64,000 nt of DNA from JAAYYY01 sp964579295 (GCA_964579295.1 CAZOGK010000002.1:124001-188000), one strand, 5' to 3'; counted from the first letter of the stretch, positions 34,818 through 44,335 are shown. Notes: generated by a model not told the origin, from the letters alone. A program made the numbers and translations.

Positions 34818-36503
34818 CTACTTCTCCACTCGGAACAGCATTACGTCGCCACTGCTAAAGACCGCTTGCAGGTAGGGCGGCGGGTTATCCAGCGCCCGGC
34901 CCATCGCCTTCTCGCGCGGGCCGTAAAATACGTAGTCAACGTGATAGCGCTGCAGCAGCTCCTCACCCGCGTTGCCCTGATAAAAGGAATCCGCCAGCTC
35001 TCGTTTCAATTCTAGCTCGACCGTCTCGGTCCAGTGACCCATAAAACTGCGACGGCCGGTAAAGGCAGGCAGGTATCCGCCCACGTCATACGAACTCATG
35101 AGAGCATCGTCGATTTCACTGTTTTCCTCAAGCCAGGTAATTACAGCTACTTCATCCTGGCTGAACCGCAGCGTGGGATTGTCTCCTGTTGCATAGGTGA
35201 GCCCTACTGCGAGTAACAGGATAGTCGAAGGGACGGTAAGCATGACCAGCAGCAGGCCGGTTAAACCAGCGAGCCGTTGCCGTCCATAGCCCCGGGCGGC
35301 CAGCCAACCTGCGACCCGCGAACGCGCCACGCCTGGCTGAACAACATAGCGCAGCCCGGCGGTTGCCAGGATTGCGACCGGGATATGGGCGCCTTCGATG
35401 AAGCGGCGCTGGATGTCAAAAACCAGCGGAGCGTAGAGGAGAGCGGTTACAACCAATAGCCAGAGGGGGAGCAGGGGCCAACGCGGGAGACGCTCCGCAC
35501 CGATGGGGTCGATTTCACGCCGCCACATCCACCAGATGCCCACCAGAGCGAGCCCTAGCAAGACACCGTAGCCCAGAATGTAATGGAGCGGCGGTGGACT
35601 TAGCGTCAGGTTTTGTACCTGCCAACCGGCCATGATCGGATTGTCTCTTAACCCGACGAACTGCACGGCGACGACAGGTAAAGGCGCCAGCGCCACGAGG
35701 GCCAGTCCGGGGAGAGGCTGCCACCAGAGCTTGCGCCGGAGCAGTGTCTGCTGTAACCAGTACAATGCCAGGGCTCCACCCGCGACGAGCATCATGTAGG
35801 GATGAATGGCGCTTAATCCAACTGCGCTCGCAGCCGCGAGCAGCGCAAACTTCCATTTACCCGTCTCTACAAAGTGAAGCGCAAACAGGAAAAGAAGCAG
35901 CAGGCAAAAAACGGCCACGTTGAAGTGTGAAAAGACCATCAGGCTGAAGAACGTGTACATTTCGATCAGCCAGAACTCGACCGGCGCTAGGCCATTGAGG
36001 GCCAACGTACCGGTGAAGAGCGGCGCCAACCAGCCCAACCCGGAGCCGAAGATCGCCAGGAAGTACGCCAGCCGGCGGTCTGCAGGCCTGGCAATGAAAG
36101 AGGCAATAAAGCGGTAGAGGATTAGCAGCACGATGAAACCGGAAATGAGACGCGCTCCATGGTAGAACGGCAGCAGATCAGCGTTCAGCCACCGCATGAG
36201 GTGTCCCAGCGCCAGATAGAACAGATTGGTGACGATAGGTTCGTGCGGCTCGGACGTGAGCAAGATGTGAAATCGCCACGCCCCCCGGGCTCCCTGCTGC
36301 AGCTTTGCCAGGTGACTGTAGCCGTCGTCAACAGCAAAGACGAGGCCGTTGTAGAGCTGGTCAGCGGGGGTTAATCGGGCCGCGATAAGATAAGGCAGGC
36401 TGCTCAACAGCAGGGCTACTAGGGCCAGAATAACAGCAAAGCGCCATTCCGCACGGGTTGGCGGCGCTGCCGCGCCATCAGGTTCTGGCTTCATTGCTTC
36501 CAC
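34818..36503 (-). CDS. Polytopic membrane protein, GT-C-like, substrate unknown
   Basis: A 561-residue protein with an N-terminal cytoplasmic stretch (about 1-22) and about 12 helices. The first external loop contains FAVDDGYSHLAKLQQG, an acidic pair positioned as in GT-C glycosyltransferases, followed by SEPHEPIVTNLFYLALG. The last 120 residues form an external domain (EENSEIDDALMSSYDVGGYLPAF). Similar large membrane proteins accompany polymer-glycosylation genes. Base composition looks slightly more AT-rich than its neighbours. Its start overlaps the end of the preceding gene by 13 bases, so it is translationally coupled. Confidence 0.7.
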   Translation of the reverse strand: MEAMKPEPDGAAAPPTRAEWRFAVILALVALLLSSLPYLIAARLTPADQLYNGLVFAVDDGYSHLAKLQQGARGAWRFHILLTSEPHEPIVTNLFYLALGHLMRWLNADLLPFYHGARLISGFIVLLILYRFIASFIARPADRRLAYFLAIFGSGLGWLAPLFTGTLALNGLAPVEFWLIEMYTFFSLMVFSHFNVAVFCLLLLFLFALHFVETGKWKFALLAAASAVGLSAIHPYMMLVAGGALALYWLQQTLLRRKLWWQPLPGLALVALAPLPVVAVQFVGLRDNPIMAGWQVQNLTLSPPPLHYILGYGVLLGLALVGIWWMWRREIDPIGAERLPRWPLLPLWLLVVTALLYAPLVFDIQRRFIEGAHIPVAILATAGLRYVVQPGVARSRVAGWLAARGYGRQRLAGLTGLLLVMLTVPSTILLLAVGLTYATGDNPTLRFSQDEVAVITWLEENSEIDDALMSSYDVGGYLPAFTGRRSFMGHWTETVELELKRELADSFYQGNAGEELLQRYHVDYVFYGPREKAMGRALDNPPPYLQAVFSSGDVMLFRVEK

Positions 36504-38536
36504 TCATACAGCGTATACGCGTCGTCCCATACCTGAACCGGCTCCAGATATTCCTCCTGCAGCGCGGCGAGGACGGCGAGGTCGGCCGGCCCCAGGGGAT
36601 CAAAGTCGGCCTCGTCGATGAAGCGCATACCGTGTTCGTACCAGAGAACGTGGCTGAAGCCCTGCGCGCGCCAGGCGGCGGCAATCGCCGGCGCATCGTG
36701 CTCGTCGTGCTGGGTATGGTGCAGGAAACGGTCGAGCAAGGCGTCGGGCCAGCAGTCGACCTGGCGACAGGCATAGCTGCGCGGCTCCCAGAGGAAGACG
36801 ACGCGGCTGCCGGGCGGCAGCTCGTTCAGGGCCGCCATCACCTCTGGATAGAGGCCAAGCTGGCGGCGCTCGTATGATTGCCTGCTTTCCACGCCGAAGA
36901 GCACGGGCAGCGGGTTGCGCCCCAGAAAGGCAACGAATTGGGTTATCAGCAGCAGCGCCAGCGTCAGGACGACCATAACGCGCAGGAGCCAGCCGGCGTC
37001 CAGCTGCGGCCGGCGCAGCCGGTCAGCCCCGGCGAAGCCCACGCCGGCCAGCGCGGCCAGCAGCCCGAAAATGGGAAACAGCAGGCGCGTCTGCAGCAGG
37101 AGCGCCGTGCGCGCCAGGCCATAAAGCCAGAGCGCGTAGTTCAGGGCAATGAAGAGCAGCATATAGCGGGCGGACGGCCGTTCTTCGGCCGGGAGAGCGC
37201 GCCAGGTGAAAAGCAGCAGGAGCAGGCCAATGAGAAAGAGTGGGCCAATGGCGGCGTCAAACATCTCGCTGCCTTCCGTGCCCAGCACGGTCGCTTCCAA
37301 CGGCGCGATGAGCAGCCGCCACGGCGCCGTCGTCGCCAACCCGGTACCCGGACGGTCAAACCACCAGCCGCGCCACGCATCCCAGTAGAGGGCGTCGTCG
37401 ACGAAGAACGGGTAGACCGGGTTGCCGGTCGTCAGCCAGTTTTTCAGCAGCCAGATGGCGGCAGCGGCCAGCGCGACCAGCGCGACCAGCGCAACCCGGC
37501 GCAGAGCAGGCAGTAACCCGTCGCGCCGCGCCGCCAGCAGCAGGGCCAGCGCCAGCGCGACCGGCGTCGCCACTGCCGTATATTTCAGCCCGCCCGTAAA
37601 GCCGATGAAAGCGCCCAGGAGCAGCAGCCAGCCGCGTTCGCCCTGCTGTGCCCGATAGGCGTCGCGCCAGCGCAGGAATAGGTAAAAGCTGGCCGTCGTG
37701 TAAAACAGCAGGGTCAGGTCGACGTAAGGGCTGCTCAGCAGGGTCAGGATGCTGGGCGCTGATAGGAGCAGAATGGCGGCGAACCACGCCGCCGCCGCGC
37801 CCGCCAGCCGCCGCGCCAGCGCCGCGACCAGGGCCAGGGCCATCAGTCCATAGCCGAAGTGGAAGAGCGCGGCCGCCGGCTCCAGGTTGAACGCCAGCGC
37901 CAGCAGAAAGTGCATCTGCCCCAGCCCGGGGAAGCCCAGGTAGGGCATGTCAAGTGCATGGGTCACGCGGCCCGCCTCCAGATAAAGACGAGCGCCGGTC
38001 AGGTGGTAGACGAGGCTATCCCAGGCGGTTGGCGGCGCCAGGGCAATGAGCAGGGCCATAAGAAGGCTGGCCGCGGCGTAGAGCCGGAGCCAGCGCTGCC
38101 AGCCCTGGTCGGCGCGAGGCCACTGCCAGGCGCGCACATCGCGCCACGTGGCACGCAAGCCGGGCAGTGCCAGCGCCGCCAGCCCGAGCAATAGCAGCAG
38201 CATCTGCCAGCGCGCCAGCAGACCGAGCAGGCCGGCGCACATGAGCACGATGCTCAGCAGGGCAAGCCCGAGAGCGGCGCTGAGGGCCAGTCGCACCGAG
38301 AGCGGCTCGTCGGCGAGCAGCCCGCCGGCGAGCCGCCGCCCTAGCGCCGCGGACAGGAAAGTCACGGCCAGCCAGAAGAGGAGACTGCCGGCCGTCCGTG
38401 CAGTCCCCGCCAAGACCGCGCCATTGGCCGGCTTGTGGATGCCAAAATAAAGCGCGACTAGCGCCGAGGACGCCAGCAGAATAAATACTACCTGGAGCGC
38501 CCAGGCCATGCGGTTGTTGCCGGTGTCAGGCCTCAT
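36491..38536 (-). CDS. Large GT-C-like membrane glycosyltransferase
   Basis: A 681-residue protein with about 13-15 helices and a C-terminal soluble domain. The external loop PPTAWDSLVYHLTGARLYLEAGR carries the single Asp plus Tyr/His typical of the glycosyltransferase family with bacterial-type GT-C fold, followed by LGFPGLGQMHFL. The C-terminal ~130 residues (PPGSRVVFLWEPRSYACRQVDCWPD, in parts) are extracytoplasmic. It starts the three-gene minus-strand operon; a candidate promoter lies about 125-155 bases upstream. The sugar and acceptor cannot be read from the sequence. Confidence 0.75.
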   Translation of the reverse strand: MRPDTGNNRMAWALQVVFILLASSALVALYFGIHKPANGAVLAGTARTAGSLLFWLAVTFLSAALGRRLAGGLLADEPLSVRLALSAALGLALLSIVLMCAGLLGLLARWQMLLLLLGLAALALPGLRATWRDVRAWQWPRADQGWQRWLRLYAAASLLMALLIALAPPTAWDSLVYHLTGARLYLEAGRVTHALDMPYLGFPGLGQMHFLLALAFNLEPAAALFHFGYGLMALALVAALARRLAGAAAAWFAAILLLSAPSILTLLSSPYVDLTLLFYTTASFYLFLRWRDAYRAQQGERGWLLLLGAFIGFTGGLKYTAVATPVALALALLLAARRDGLLPALRRVALVALVALAAAAIWLLKNWLTTGNPVYPFFVDDALYWDAWRGWWFDRPGTGLATTAPWRLLIAPLEATVLGTEGSEMFDAAIGPLFLIGLLLLLFTWRALPAEERPSARYMLLFIALNYALWLYGLARTALLLQTRLLFPIFGLLAALAGVGFAGADRLRRPQLDAGWLLRVMVVLTLALLLITQFVAFLGRNPLPVLFGVESRQSYERRQLGLYPEVMAALNELPPGSRVVFLWEPRSYACRQVDCWPDALLDRFLHHTQHDEHDAPAIAAAWRAQGFSHVLWYEHGMRFIDEADFDPLGPADLAVLAALQEEYLEPVQVWDDAYTLYEWKQ

Positions 38537-38863
38537 GGTAGGTTGCAGCCAACGATGTTTGTGATGGTCACGGCAATCTGCATAGCTGCTCTGTTAGGGT
38601 AGCGGCATCGGAGCGCGAGCTTTTGACTCGCCGCACTCCCGCGCCCTGGCAGCGCAGCGCCAGCATAGCACAGCCGATCCAATACCACAATGGTAAGAGG
38701 CTCCCAGCCCGAGGGATGCAGGAGCTGCCGCGAGAGGACCAAAGGACGGTAGCGCCGGCCTGAAAAATCGATTAGCCTTGTTGCCGGCAGAGGCGAACCG
38801 TAATAAAAATCCATCTGTCCAGAGAGACGTTCGTGCAACGGCGGGGCGAACAGGGTTGATCTC
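38537..38863. other. Intergenic region between divergent GT operon and amidase
   Basis: No credible gene is seen in these 327 bases. A minus-strand promoter for the GT operon is suggested by TTGTGG (38690-38685), 17 bases, TATGCT (38667-38662) with an extended TGC. A plus-strand candidate for the amidase is TTGTTG (38778-38783), 17 bases, TAATAA (38801-38806), which is weak. Both assignments are tentative. Confidence 0.45.
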
Positions 38864-41107
38864 ATGCACAACCGAAACGCTTTTCTGATTATGCTGGCGC
38901 TCGTCACCGCCGCTCTATTCTTTCTAGTGCAGCCGGTGCAACAGGCTGAGATGGCAGGGCCGGAAGTCCTGAGCGGTGAACTTGTGCTGGAGGCGGGCGA
39001 GCTGGCGCTCTGGGAAAACGAGGGCGGCATCGCCACGCAGAGCGCGCTGACGCTGGCGCCCGCGGCGCCCGGCGCCCTATTCACCTCGGCGCCTATCGAC
39101 GCGCCGCTGCCCTTTAATGCTCTCGTCGTGCGCTGGGGTCCACTGCCCGCCGCCGAGACGGAGACGGTGCTGGTCATCTACGTACGCAGCGCCCCGGCCG
39201 GCGGCGGCTGGACGGACTGGCAGGAGGTTGAGCCCAGCGCTGACCTGACACTGCCGGAGGATGAGCTGCTCACCGGCGACTTTATCATCCTGCCGGCAGA
39301 CGCCGGGCGGCACGAGCGGCTGCAGTTCCGCGCCCAGCTATACGCCGCGCCAGACGGCGCGCTGCCGCGCCTGGAACGTCTGGAGGCGACCTTTATCGAC
39401 TCTACAGCCGGGCCCACGGCCGCCGAGCTGGAGGCGCAGGCTCTGGCGCTGCCACAGCCGGAAGCGCCGCAGAGCGGCTACCCCAAGCCGCCGGTCATCC
39501 CGCGCTCGGTCTGGTGCACCGATCCCATGTGCAACTACTCAGACGGCCTGGGCTACTCCTCGGTCACTCACCTGCTGCTGCACCACACTGTCTCCGGCGG
39601 CGGGATGGACAGTGGCGTCGCCATGCGCGCTATCTGGTTTTACCACACGGTCACACGAGGTTGGGGCGATATTGGCTACAACTACCTGGTAGACATCGAC
39701 GGCCGCATCTACGAGGGGCACCTGGGCGGCGACGACGTCATCGGGACGCACGCTGCCGCCGCCAACGCCGGCAGTATGGCGCTGAGCATGATCGGCAATT
39801 TTACGTCCATCGAGCCGCCGCCAGCCGTGCGTAATGCCGCCGCCGAGCTGTTCGCCTGGAAAGCCTCTCAGAAAGGGATCGACGTTTTCAGCGCCAGCCG
39901 GCCGGTCGCCATGAGCTGGGGCCTGCCGCACCTTGCGGGCCACCGCGACGTCTACGGCACCACGGCCTGCCCGGGCGACAGCGGCCATCCCTGGCTGCCC
40001 TGGCTCCGCGACGAGGTGGCGCGGCGTATCAACTTCACCCCTGAGCATCTCTATTTTGACGAGCTGAATCCGGCCACTCACTTCACGCGCAGCGCCATCA
40101 ACTGGCACAGCAGCGCGGGCATCGGCTACTGCGGTTTTGACCGTCACGCCTGGTATACCTGGTCGGTTACTGACCCTGGCGCGGCCACCAACTGGGCCGA
40201 GTGGCGCCCGGAGATCCCCACGCCGGGCCGATACGAACTGTCCATCTTCACACCCTACTGCTACACCAAGAAGAAAGATACCGAGAGCGCGCGCTATGAA
40301 ATCAACCATGCCGGTGGACAGAGCCACGTCACCGTGAACCAGGGCGCCCGGCTGGGGCTGTGGAGCTCGCTGGGCGAATACAACCTCTATGCCGGCACCG
40401 GCAACATGCTGCGGCTCACCGACCTGACGACGACCGACAGCGGCTACGGCGTCTGGTTCGACGCTATCCGCTTCCGTTACATCAAGCCGGGCGCGACGCC
40501 GATCAGCCCAGCGGATACCATTGTCGCCAATGTGGTCAACTTCTCCTGGAGCATTGCCGCGCCGGCCTCTCTCGGCGCGCAGCGGCTGCAGGTAGCATCC
40601 GATCCGGGCTTCGGTAGCCTCATCCACGACGAGTCGCTGCCGCCCGAAGCGACCAGCCTACAGCGCACGCTTCCCCATCCCGGTGGGCAGCTCTACTGGC
40701 GCATCCGCCTGGTCAGTACCCGCGGTGATGTCATCGACTCTCCCGCACGCGGCTTCACGCTGCTGGTGGATACCGTGCCGCCGACCTCGGCCGTTTCAAG
40801 CATCTTCCGTCTCTATAACCTCCATTACACCGTCGCCTGGCAGGGTCAGGATGATCAGGCGGGCGTTGCCGGCTACAATATCGACTATCGCTTATCGACA
40901 AGCGGAACCTGGACGCGCTGGCTGACGGCCACGCCGGTAAACAGCGCATACTTTGTACCGCCACAGCCCGGCGCCTACTGGTTCCGCAGCCAGGCCATTG
41001 ACTATGCGGGCAACGTGGAGGCCGTTCATCAGGGCAACGGCGACATGAACACCAATCAGGCCATCTTCCTGCCCGAACACCAGTACATGCCGCTCGTCCA
41101 CCGCTAA
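38864..41107 (+). CDS. Secreted peptidoglycan amidase (PGRP/Amidase_2) with golvesin-like domain
   Basis: A 747-residue exported protein. Residues about 1-28 form a signal peptide (AFLIMLALVTAALFFLV). The catalytic PGRP/N-acetylmuramoyl-L-alanine amidase domain (about 215-390) has the zinc-ligand strand THLLLHHTVSGGGM, GYNYLVDIDGRIYEGH and the second ligand in LAGHRDVYGTTACPGD. A golvesin/XLY-type beta domain follows (about 400-545; GRYELSIFTPYC, YNLYAGTGNMLRLTD, GVWFDAIRFRYI), then one or two Fn3-like domains. The protein ends in YMPLVHR, a pattern I associate with secreted Chloroflexota proteins. It likely remodels the cell wall. Confidence 0.88.
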   Translation: MHNRNAFLIMLALVTAALFFLVQPVQQAEMAGPEVLSGELVLEAGELALWENEGGIATQSALTLAPAAPGALFTSAPIDAPLPFNALVVRWGPLPAAETETVLVIYVRSAPAGGGWTDWQEVEPSADLTLPEDELLTGDFIILPADAGRHERLQFRAQLYAAPDGALPRLERLEATFIDSTAGPTAAELEAQALALPQPEAPQSGYPKPPVIPRSVWCTDPMCNYSDGLGYSSVTHLLLHHTVSGGGMDSGVAMRAIWFYHTVTRGWGDIGYNYLVDIDGRIYEGHLGGDDVIGTHAAAANAGSMALSMIGNFTSIEPPPAVRNAAAELFAWKASQKGIDVFSASRPVAMSWGLPHLAGHRDVYGTTACPGDSGHPWLPWLRDEVARRINFTPEHLYFDELNPATHFTRSAINWHSSAGIGYCGFDRHAWYTWSVTDPGAATNWAEWRPEIPTPGRYELSIFTPYCYTKKKDTESARYEINHAGGQSHVTVNQGARLGLWSSLGEYNLYAGTGNMLRLTDLTTTDSGYGVWFDAIRFRYIKPGATPISPADTIVANVVNFSWSIAAPASLGAQRLQVASDPGFGSLIHDESLPPEATSLQRTLPHPGGQLYWRIRLVSTRGDVIDSPARGFTLLVDTVPPTSAVSSIFRLYNLHYTVAWQGQDDQAGVAGYNIDYRLSTSGTWTRWLTATPVNSAYFVPPQPGAYWFRSQAIDYAGNVEAVHQGNGDMNTNQAIFLPEHQYMPLVHR

Positions 41108-41145
41108 GCTGTGACGCCGGTAGAGCTGCTAAGGAGAGATCTAAT

Positions 41146-42324
41146 TTGACGGCGCAGAGTGAACAGGTGGACGTGCTCATCATTGGCTCAGGGCCATCCG
41201 GCTCGTCCACGGCGCTGCACCTCGTCCAGCAAGACCCGGCGTGGGCCGGCCGTATTCTCGTCATCGACAAAGCGGTGCACCCGCGCGAGAAGCTGTGCGG
41301 CGGCGGCGTTACCCACCTGGGCGCCGATATCCTGGCAGGGCTGGGGCTGCGCTTCGAGCCGCGCCATTTCATGGTGCGTGATGTGCGGCTCGTCTACGAC
41401 GACAAAAGCTTCGCCTTCCTCGGCAATCCCGCCTTTCGCGTAACCCGCCGCGATGAATTTGACCACTGGCTGGTGCAGCAGGTAGAGGCGCGCGGCGTCA
41501 CCGTGCGCCAGGGAGAGGCGGTGACTGACATTACCGTCGAACAGGATGCCGTCGTCGTCACCACCGAGGGCAGCACTATCCGGGCACAGGTCGTGGTGGC
41601 CGCCGACGGCTCGCGCAGCTTCGTGCGGCGCCGGCTAAAGTGGGAAGACGATTCGCGCGTAGCCCGGCTCCTGGAGGTGCTGACGCCGGAAGATGCGCGC
41701 CGCGTGGTGGAGTTTCGCGAGGGCGTAGCCGTCTTCGACTTCACGCCGATGAAGAGCGGGCTGCAAGGCTACTATTGGGACTTCCCCAGCTATATACAGG
41801 GAGAAAGCTATATGAACCGCGGCGTGTTCGACAGCCGCGCCCGCCCGGAGAAAGAAAAGGCGGACCTGCCCGGCGTGCTCAGCGCCAGCCTGGAAGAGCG
41901 CGAGCGCCAGCTAGATGATTATACGCTCAAGGGTCACCCGATCCGCTGGTTCCATAAGGACGGCCGCTTTGCCCGGCCGCGCGTCCTGCTCGTCGGCGAC
42001 GCGGCCGGGGCCGATCCGCTCATGGGCGAAGGCATCAGCTTCGCCCTGGGCTATGGGCAGGTAGCCGCCGAGGCCATCGCCGATGCGTTCGAGCGCCAGG
42101 AGTTCAGCTTCGCTACCTACCGCGACCGGCTGCTGGCCAAACCCCTCTTTCGCCATCTCTGGTGGCGGACGCGAGCCGCGCGCCTGGCCTACCGGCTGAA
42201 CTATCCCTGGCTGGTCCGCCTCGGCTGGTCTTTCATGCGCGGCTTGCTGCGCTTCAGCCGCTGGCGCAGCCGCGACTACCGGCCCGGCGTCGCCCACCAG
42301 CTCTGGCTGGACATGGAAAGCTAA
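41146..42324 (+). CDS. Geranylgeranyl reductase family FAD-dependent oxidoreductase
   Basis: A 392-residue flavoprotein. The N-terminal dinucleotide loop is VLIIGSGPSGSSTALHL (about 9-25), followed by VIDKAVHPREKLCGGGVT. The mid motif is VVAADGSRSFVRR, and the second FAD motif is VLLVGDAAGADPLMGEGISFALGYG (about 283-307). The family saturates isoprenoid chains of quinones, lipids or chlorophyll; with no chlorophyll genes, menaquinone or membrane-lipid reduction is more likely. The TTG start at 41146 has AAGGAGAG 8 bases upstream. It follows the amidase by 38 bases, and its stop directly abuts the convergent gene. Confidence 0.9.
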   Translation: MTAQSEQVDVLIIGSGPSGSSTALHLVQQDPAWAGRILVIDKAVHPREKLCGGGVTHLGADILAGLGLRFEPRHFMVRDVRLVYDDKSFAFLGNPAFRVTRRDEFDHWLVQQVEARGVTVRQGEAVTDITVEQDAVVVTTEGSTIRAQVVVAADGSRSFVRRRLKWEDDSRVARLLEVLTPEDARRVVEFREGVAVFDFTPMKSGLQGYYWDFPSYIQGESYMNRGVFDSRARPEKEKADLPGVLSASLEERERQLDDYTLKGHPIRWFHKDGRFARPRVLLVGDAAGADPLMGEGISFALGYGQVAAEAIADAFERQEFSFATYRDRLLAKPLFRHLWWRTRAARLAYRLNYPWLVRLGWSFMRGLLRFSRWRSRDYRPGVAHQLWLDMES

Positions 42325-42906
42325 TCAGCCGCTGCGCTCCCGCGGTCGCCCGTAAAGCCACCAGTATTCGGCCTGCGGGTACGCCGGCCGCCAGTCGAAC
42401 GGCCACACGAAGTCACCCGGCTCCCAATAGCGGCTCAGCTCCCGGTCCAGGAGGGCAATCTGCGGCGGCAGCTCGTCGTCAAGCTGGTACGGGCTGACGC
42501 GAAGCTGGCTGACCAGGGCGCGGATCATGGCGCGGGTCTCCACGGCCGTAGGGTAGTAGGCAGCCCCGCTTCCGCCCTGCACATCGCGCAGATACTCGCG
42601 CCACTGGCGCAGGCGCGCTTCCAGCTCGGCGTGCGCCTTTTGCTCGAAACGGACCACCTTTTCTTCCAGGGCATGGTGATAGCGCCGGATAGTCTCGTGC
42701 AGCCGCTCCTGCTCCGCCATGCTGAGCATATCACGGAGTTCGAGCAACCTGTGCTGTCGCATGAGGAATCCGCCCAGGGTCAGGCGCGGGAGATCTCGGC
42801 CGCGCAGGGGCCAGAACAGAACGTCGCTGCGCAGATACTCATCCATCTCCGCTGCCATCGCTTCCAGCACCGCCAGATCCCGATCCAGTTTCTCGCTTCC
42901 GTCCAT
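42325..42906 (-). CDS. Uncharacterised protein (193 residues)
   Basis: A soluble, mostly helical protein that I do not recognise. Residues about 1-110 form long charged helices with possible coiled coil (MAEQERLHETIRRYHHALEEKVVRFEQ, in parts). The C-terminal 80 residues are rich in Trp, Tyr and Pro (YWEPGDFVWPFDWRPAYPQAEYWW). There is no signal peptide, P-loop or metal motif. Its stop codon abuts that of the convergent flavoprotein gene. It may be a lineage-specific Chloroflexota family; no function is proposed. Confidence 0.72.
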   Translation of the reverse strand: MDGSEKLDRDLAVLEAMAAEMDEYLRSDVLFWPLRGRDLPRLTLGGFLMRQHRLLELRDMLSMAEQERLHETIRRYHHALEEKVVRFEQKAHAELEARLRQWREYLRDVQGGSGAAYYPTAVETRAMIRALVSQLRVSPYQLDDELPPQIALLDRELSRYWEPGDFVWPFDWRPAYPQAEYWWLYGRPRERSG

Positions 42907-42998
42907 GTCGCTTGCCTCCTTGCTTGCTCATCCCATTGTGCCTCAGCGAGCGCTCTTTTTCCAACCAGCGCTTTCGGCAAGCTTTCCCGCCCTTCTGT

Positions 42999-43004
42999 TA
43001 TAAT
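42999..43004 (+). promoter_or_regulatory. -10 element upstream of the small zinc-ribbon gene
   Basis: A perfect TATAAT with no convincing -35 at 16-18 bases. It would give a leader of about 66 bases. Confidence 0.5.
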
Positions 43005-43076
43005 ACGGCGGCTGGACTGGCCTGTAAATCCCCGCCGCCTTCGTCGGGATACGGTTGGTGGGAAGGACGGAGTACC

Positions 43077-43373
43077 ATGTCACGGATGAGACAAGCAGTC
43101 GTCCTCAAGCTGGCGGCGGCAGCCTACGAGATGGATCTCGACGTGCTGCGCGGGCTGCTGCGCCGGAACGAGGAGGGGCAATGGGCGATTGGCGAACATG
43201 AACTGGAAGCCTGGCTGGCGGCGCATGAGGGTGAGGAGCTGGTGCTGGTGCTCGGCTCGCTAGAGGACGAACGCGAGGTGGAGGTGCGCACCTGCCGCAC
43301 CTGCGGCCGTGATTACGCCGATCTCGAATGCCCCTATTGCCGTGAGCGCCGCATTCGCCTGCGTGGCCGTTAA
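43077..43373 (+). CDS. Small zinc-ribbon protein
   Basis: A 98-residue protein. The N-terminal two thirds is helical with a possible helix-turn-helix-like feel (AYEMDLDVLRGLLRRNEEGQWAIGEHELEAWL, in parts). The C terminus has a CxxC...CxxC zinc ribbon: CRTCGRDYADLECPYC (about 74-89). ATG 43077 is chosen because GGAAGGACGGAG lies upstream and a longer in-frame start would enter the promoter. It resembles small DNA-binding adaptor proteins, but the identity is unproven. A 7-bp hairpin (43392-43410, no T tract) separates it from the next gene. Confidence 0.68.
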   Translation: MSRMRQAVVLKLAAAAYEMDLDVLRGLLRRNEEGQWAIGEHELEAWLAAHEGEELVLVLGSLEDEREVEVRTCRTCGRDYADLECPYCRERRIRLRGR

Positions 43374-43432
43374 GGTGATTGCCGAAGGGACCGGCACTTT
43401 GGGAGTGCCGATTACTTGAGAGAGGAGATGGT

Positions 43433-44335
43433 GTGAGAAGGACTATCGCATGCTTATCTGCGCTGCTGTTTCTGCTGGCCGCCACGGCGGCCCCGTTGGC
43501 GGCTCAGGAAAATGCCGCACGGCTCGAACAGCTCGTCGTCGACATCTGGCCGGATTACGATCGGCCGCAGGTGTTGGTGCTGCTCACCGGCCGCCTGCCG
43601 GCCACTACCACGCTGCCGGCCGAGCTGGCCGTGCCCGTGCCCCAGGCGGCGACCCTGAATGCCGTCGCCGTCATTACCGGCGCCAATCAGATGTTCGAGA
43701 CCCCTTATACCCACGAAGACGGGCAGGTACTGTTCAGCGCCCCGGAGCAGCGTTTCCGCGTCGAGTATTACCTGCCCTATGAGGCGGACGGGCTGACGCG
43801 CAGCTTCATCTTCACCTACGAGTCACCGCTGCCCATTGACGACCTGAACGTGAGCATCCAGCAGCCGGCAGCGGCGACATCGCTCACGGTCAGCCCGGCG
43901 GCTGAAGTCGTCGGGCAGGCGACAGACGGCCTCACCTACCACGACTTTGTTAGCTCGCTGGCGGCGAACCAGACCTTCAGCCTGGACGTTTCCTATGAGA
44001 TGAGCAGCGCGCGGCTGACGGCCAGCGCCACGGCTACCGCACCGGCCCCGGCTGCCAGCCCGGACGAGACAGAGGCGACAGGTCTGACCATGAACTGGCC
44101 CCTCTTTCTGGGTGGCTCCGGTCTGCTTTTCATCATGCTCGCTCTCATCTGGCACCTGTGGGGGAGCCGCGCGCCGGCCGGACCGCCGCCCAAACCGCCG
44201 GTGCGCCGCAATACAGGGTCAACCCGGCCCACGAACCGCGCTACGGGCGCCGCCCGCTTTTGCCACAACTGCGGCGCCCAGGCGGCCGACGGCGACCGTT
44301 TCTGCCGCGACTGCGGTACGGAGCTGCGGCGATAA
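43433..44335 (+). CDS. Membrane-anchored extracytoplasmic protein with C-terminal zinc ribbon
   Basis: A 300-residue protein. An N-terminal signal peptide (TIACLSALLFLLAATAAPLAAQ) is followed by a beta-rich external domain (about 25-205), an Ala/Thr/Pro linker, one transmembrane helix (LFLGGSGLLFIMLALIWHLWG) and a cytoplasmic tail ending in a zinc ribbon, FCHNCGAQAADGDRFCRDCGTEL. The function is unknown; the topology fits a sensor or scaffold. GTG 43433 is chosen as it sits just after AGAGGAG and directly before the signal peptide; alternative starts are possible. A strong terminator follows. Confidence 0.72.
   Translation: MRRTIACLSALLFLLAATAAPLAAQENAARLEQLVVDIWPDYDRPQVLVLLTGRLPATTTLPAELAVPVPQAATLNAVAVITGANQMFETPYTHEDGQVLFSAPEQRFRVEYYLPYEADGLTRSFIFTYESPLPIDDLNVSIQQPAAATSLTVSPAAEVVGQATDGLTYHDFVSSLAANQTFSLDVSYEMSSARLTASATATAPAPAASPDETEATGLTMNWPLFLGGSGLLFIMLALIWHLWGSRAPAGPPPKPPVRRNTGSTRPTNRATGAARFCHNCGAQAADGDRFCRDCGTELRR

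Noticed and set aside
38533..39177. 214-residue minus-strand frame upstream of the amidase
   Set aside because: Overlaps the signal peptide and promoter region of the amidase, no motifs and poor composition.
43428..43433. ATG 43428 and GTG 43431 as starts of the zinc-ribbon membrane protein
   Set aside because: Both are out of frame with the coding sequence; the in-frame GTG 43433 directly precedes a typical signal peptide.
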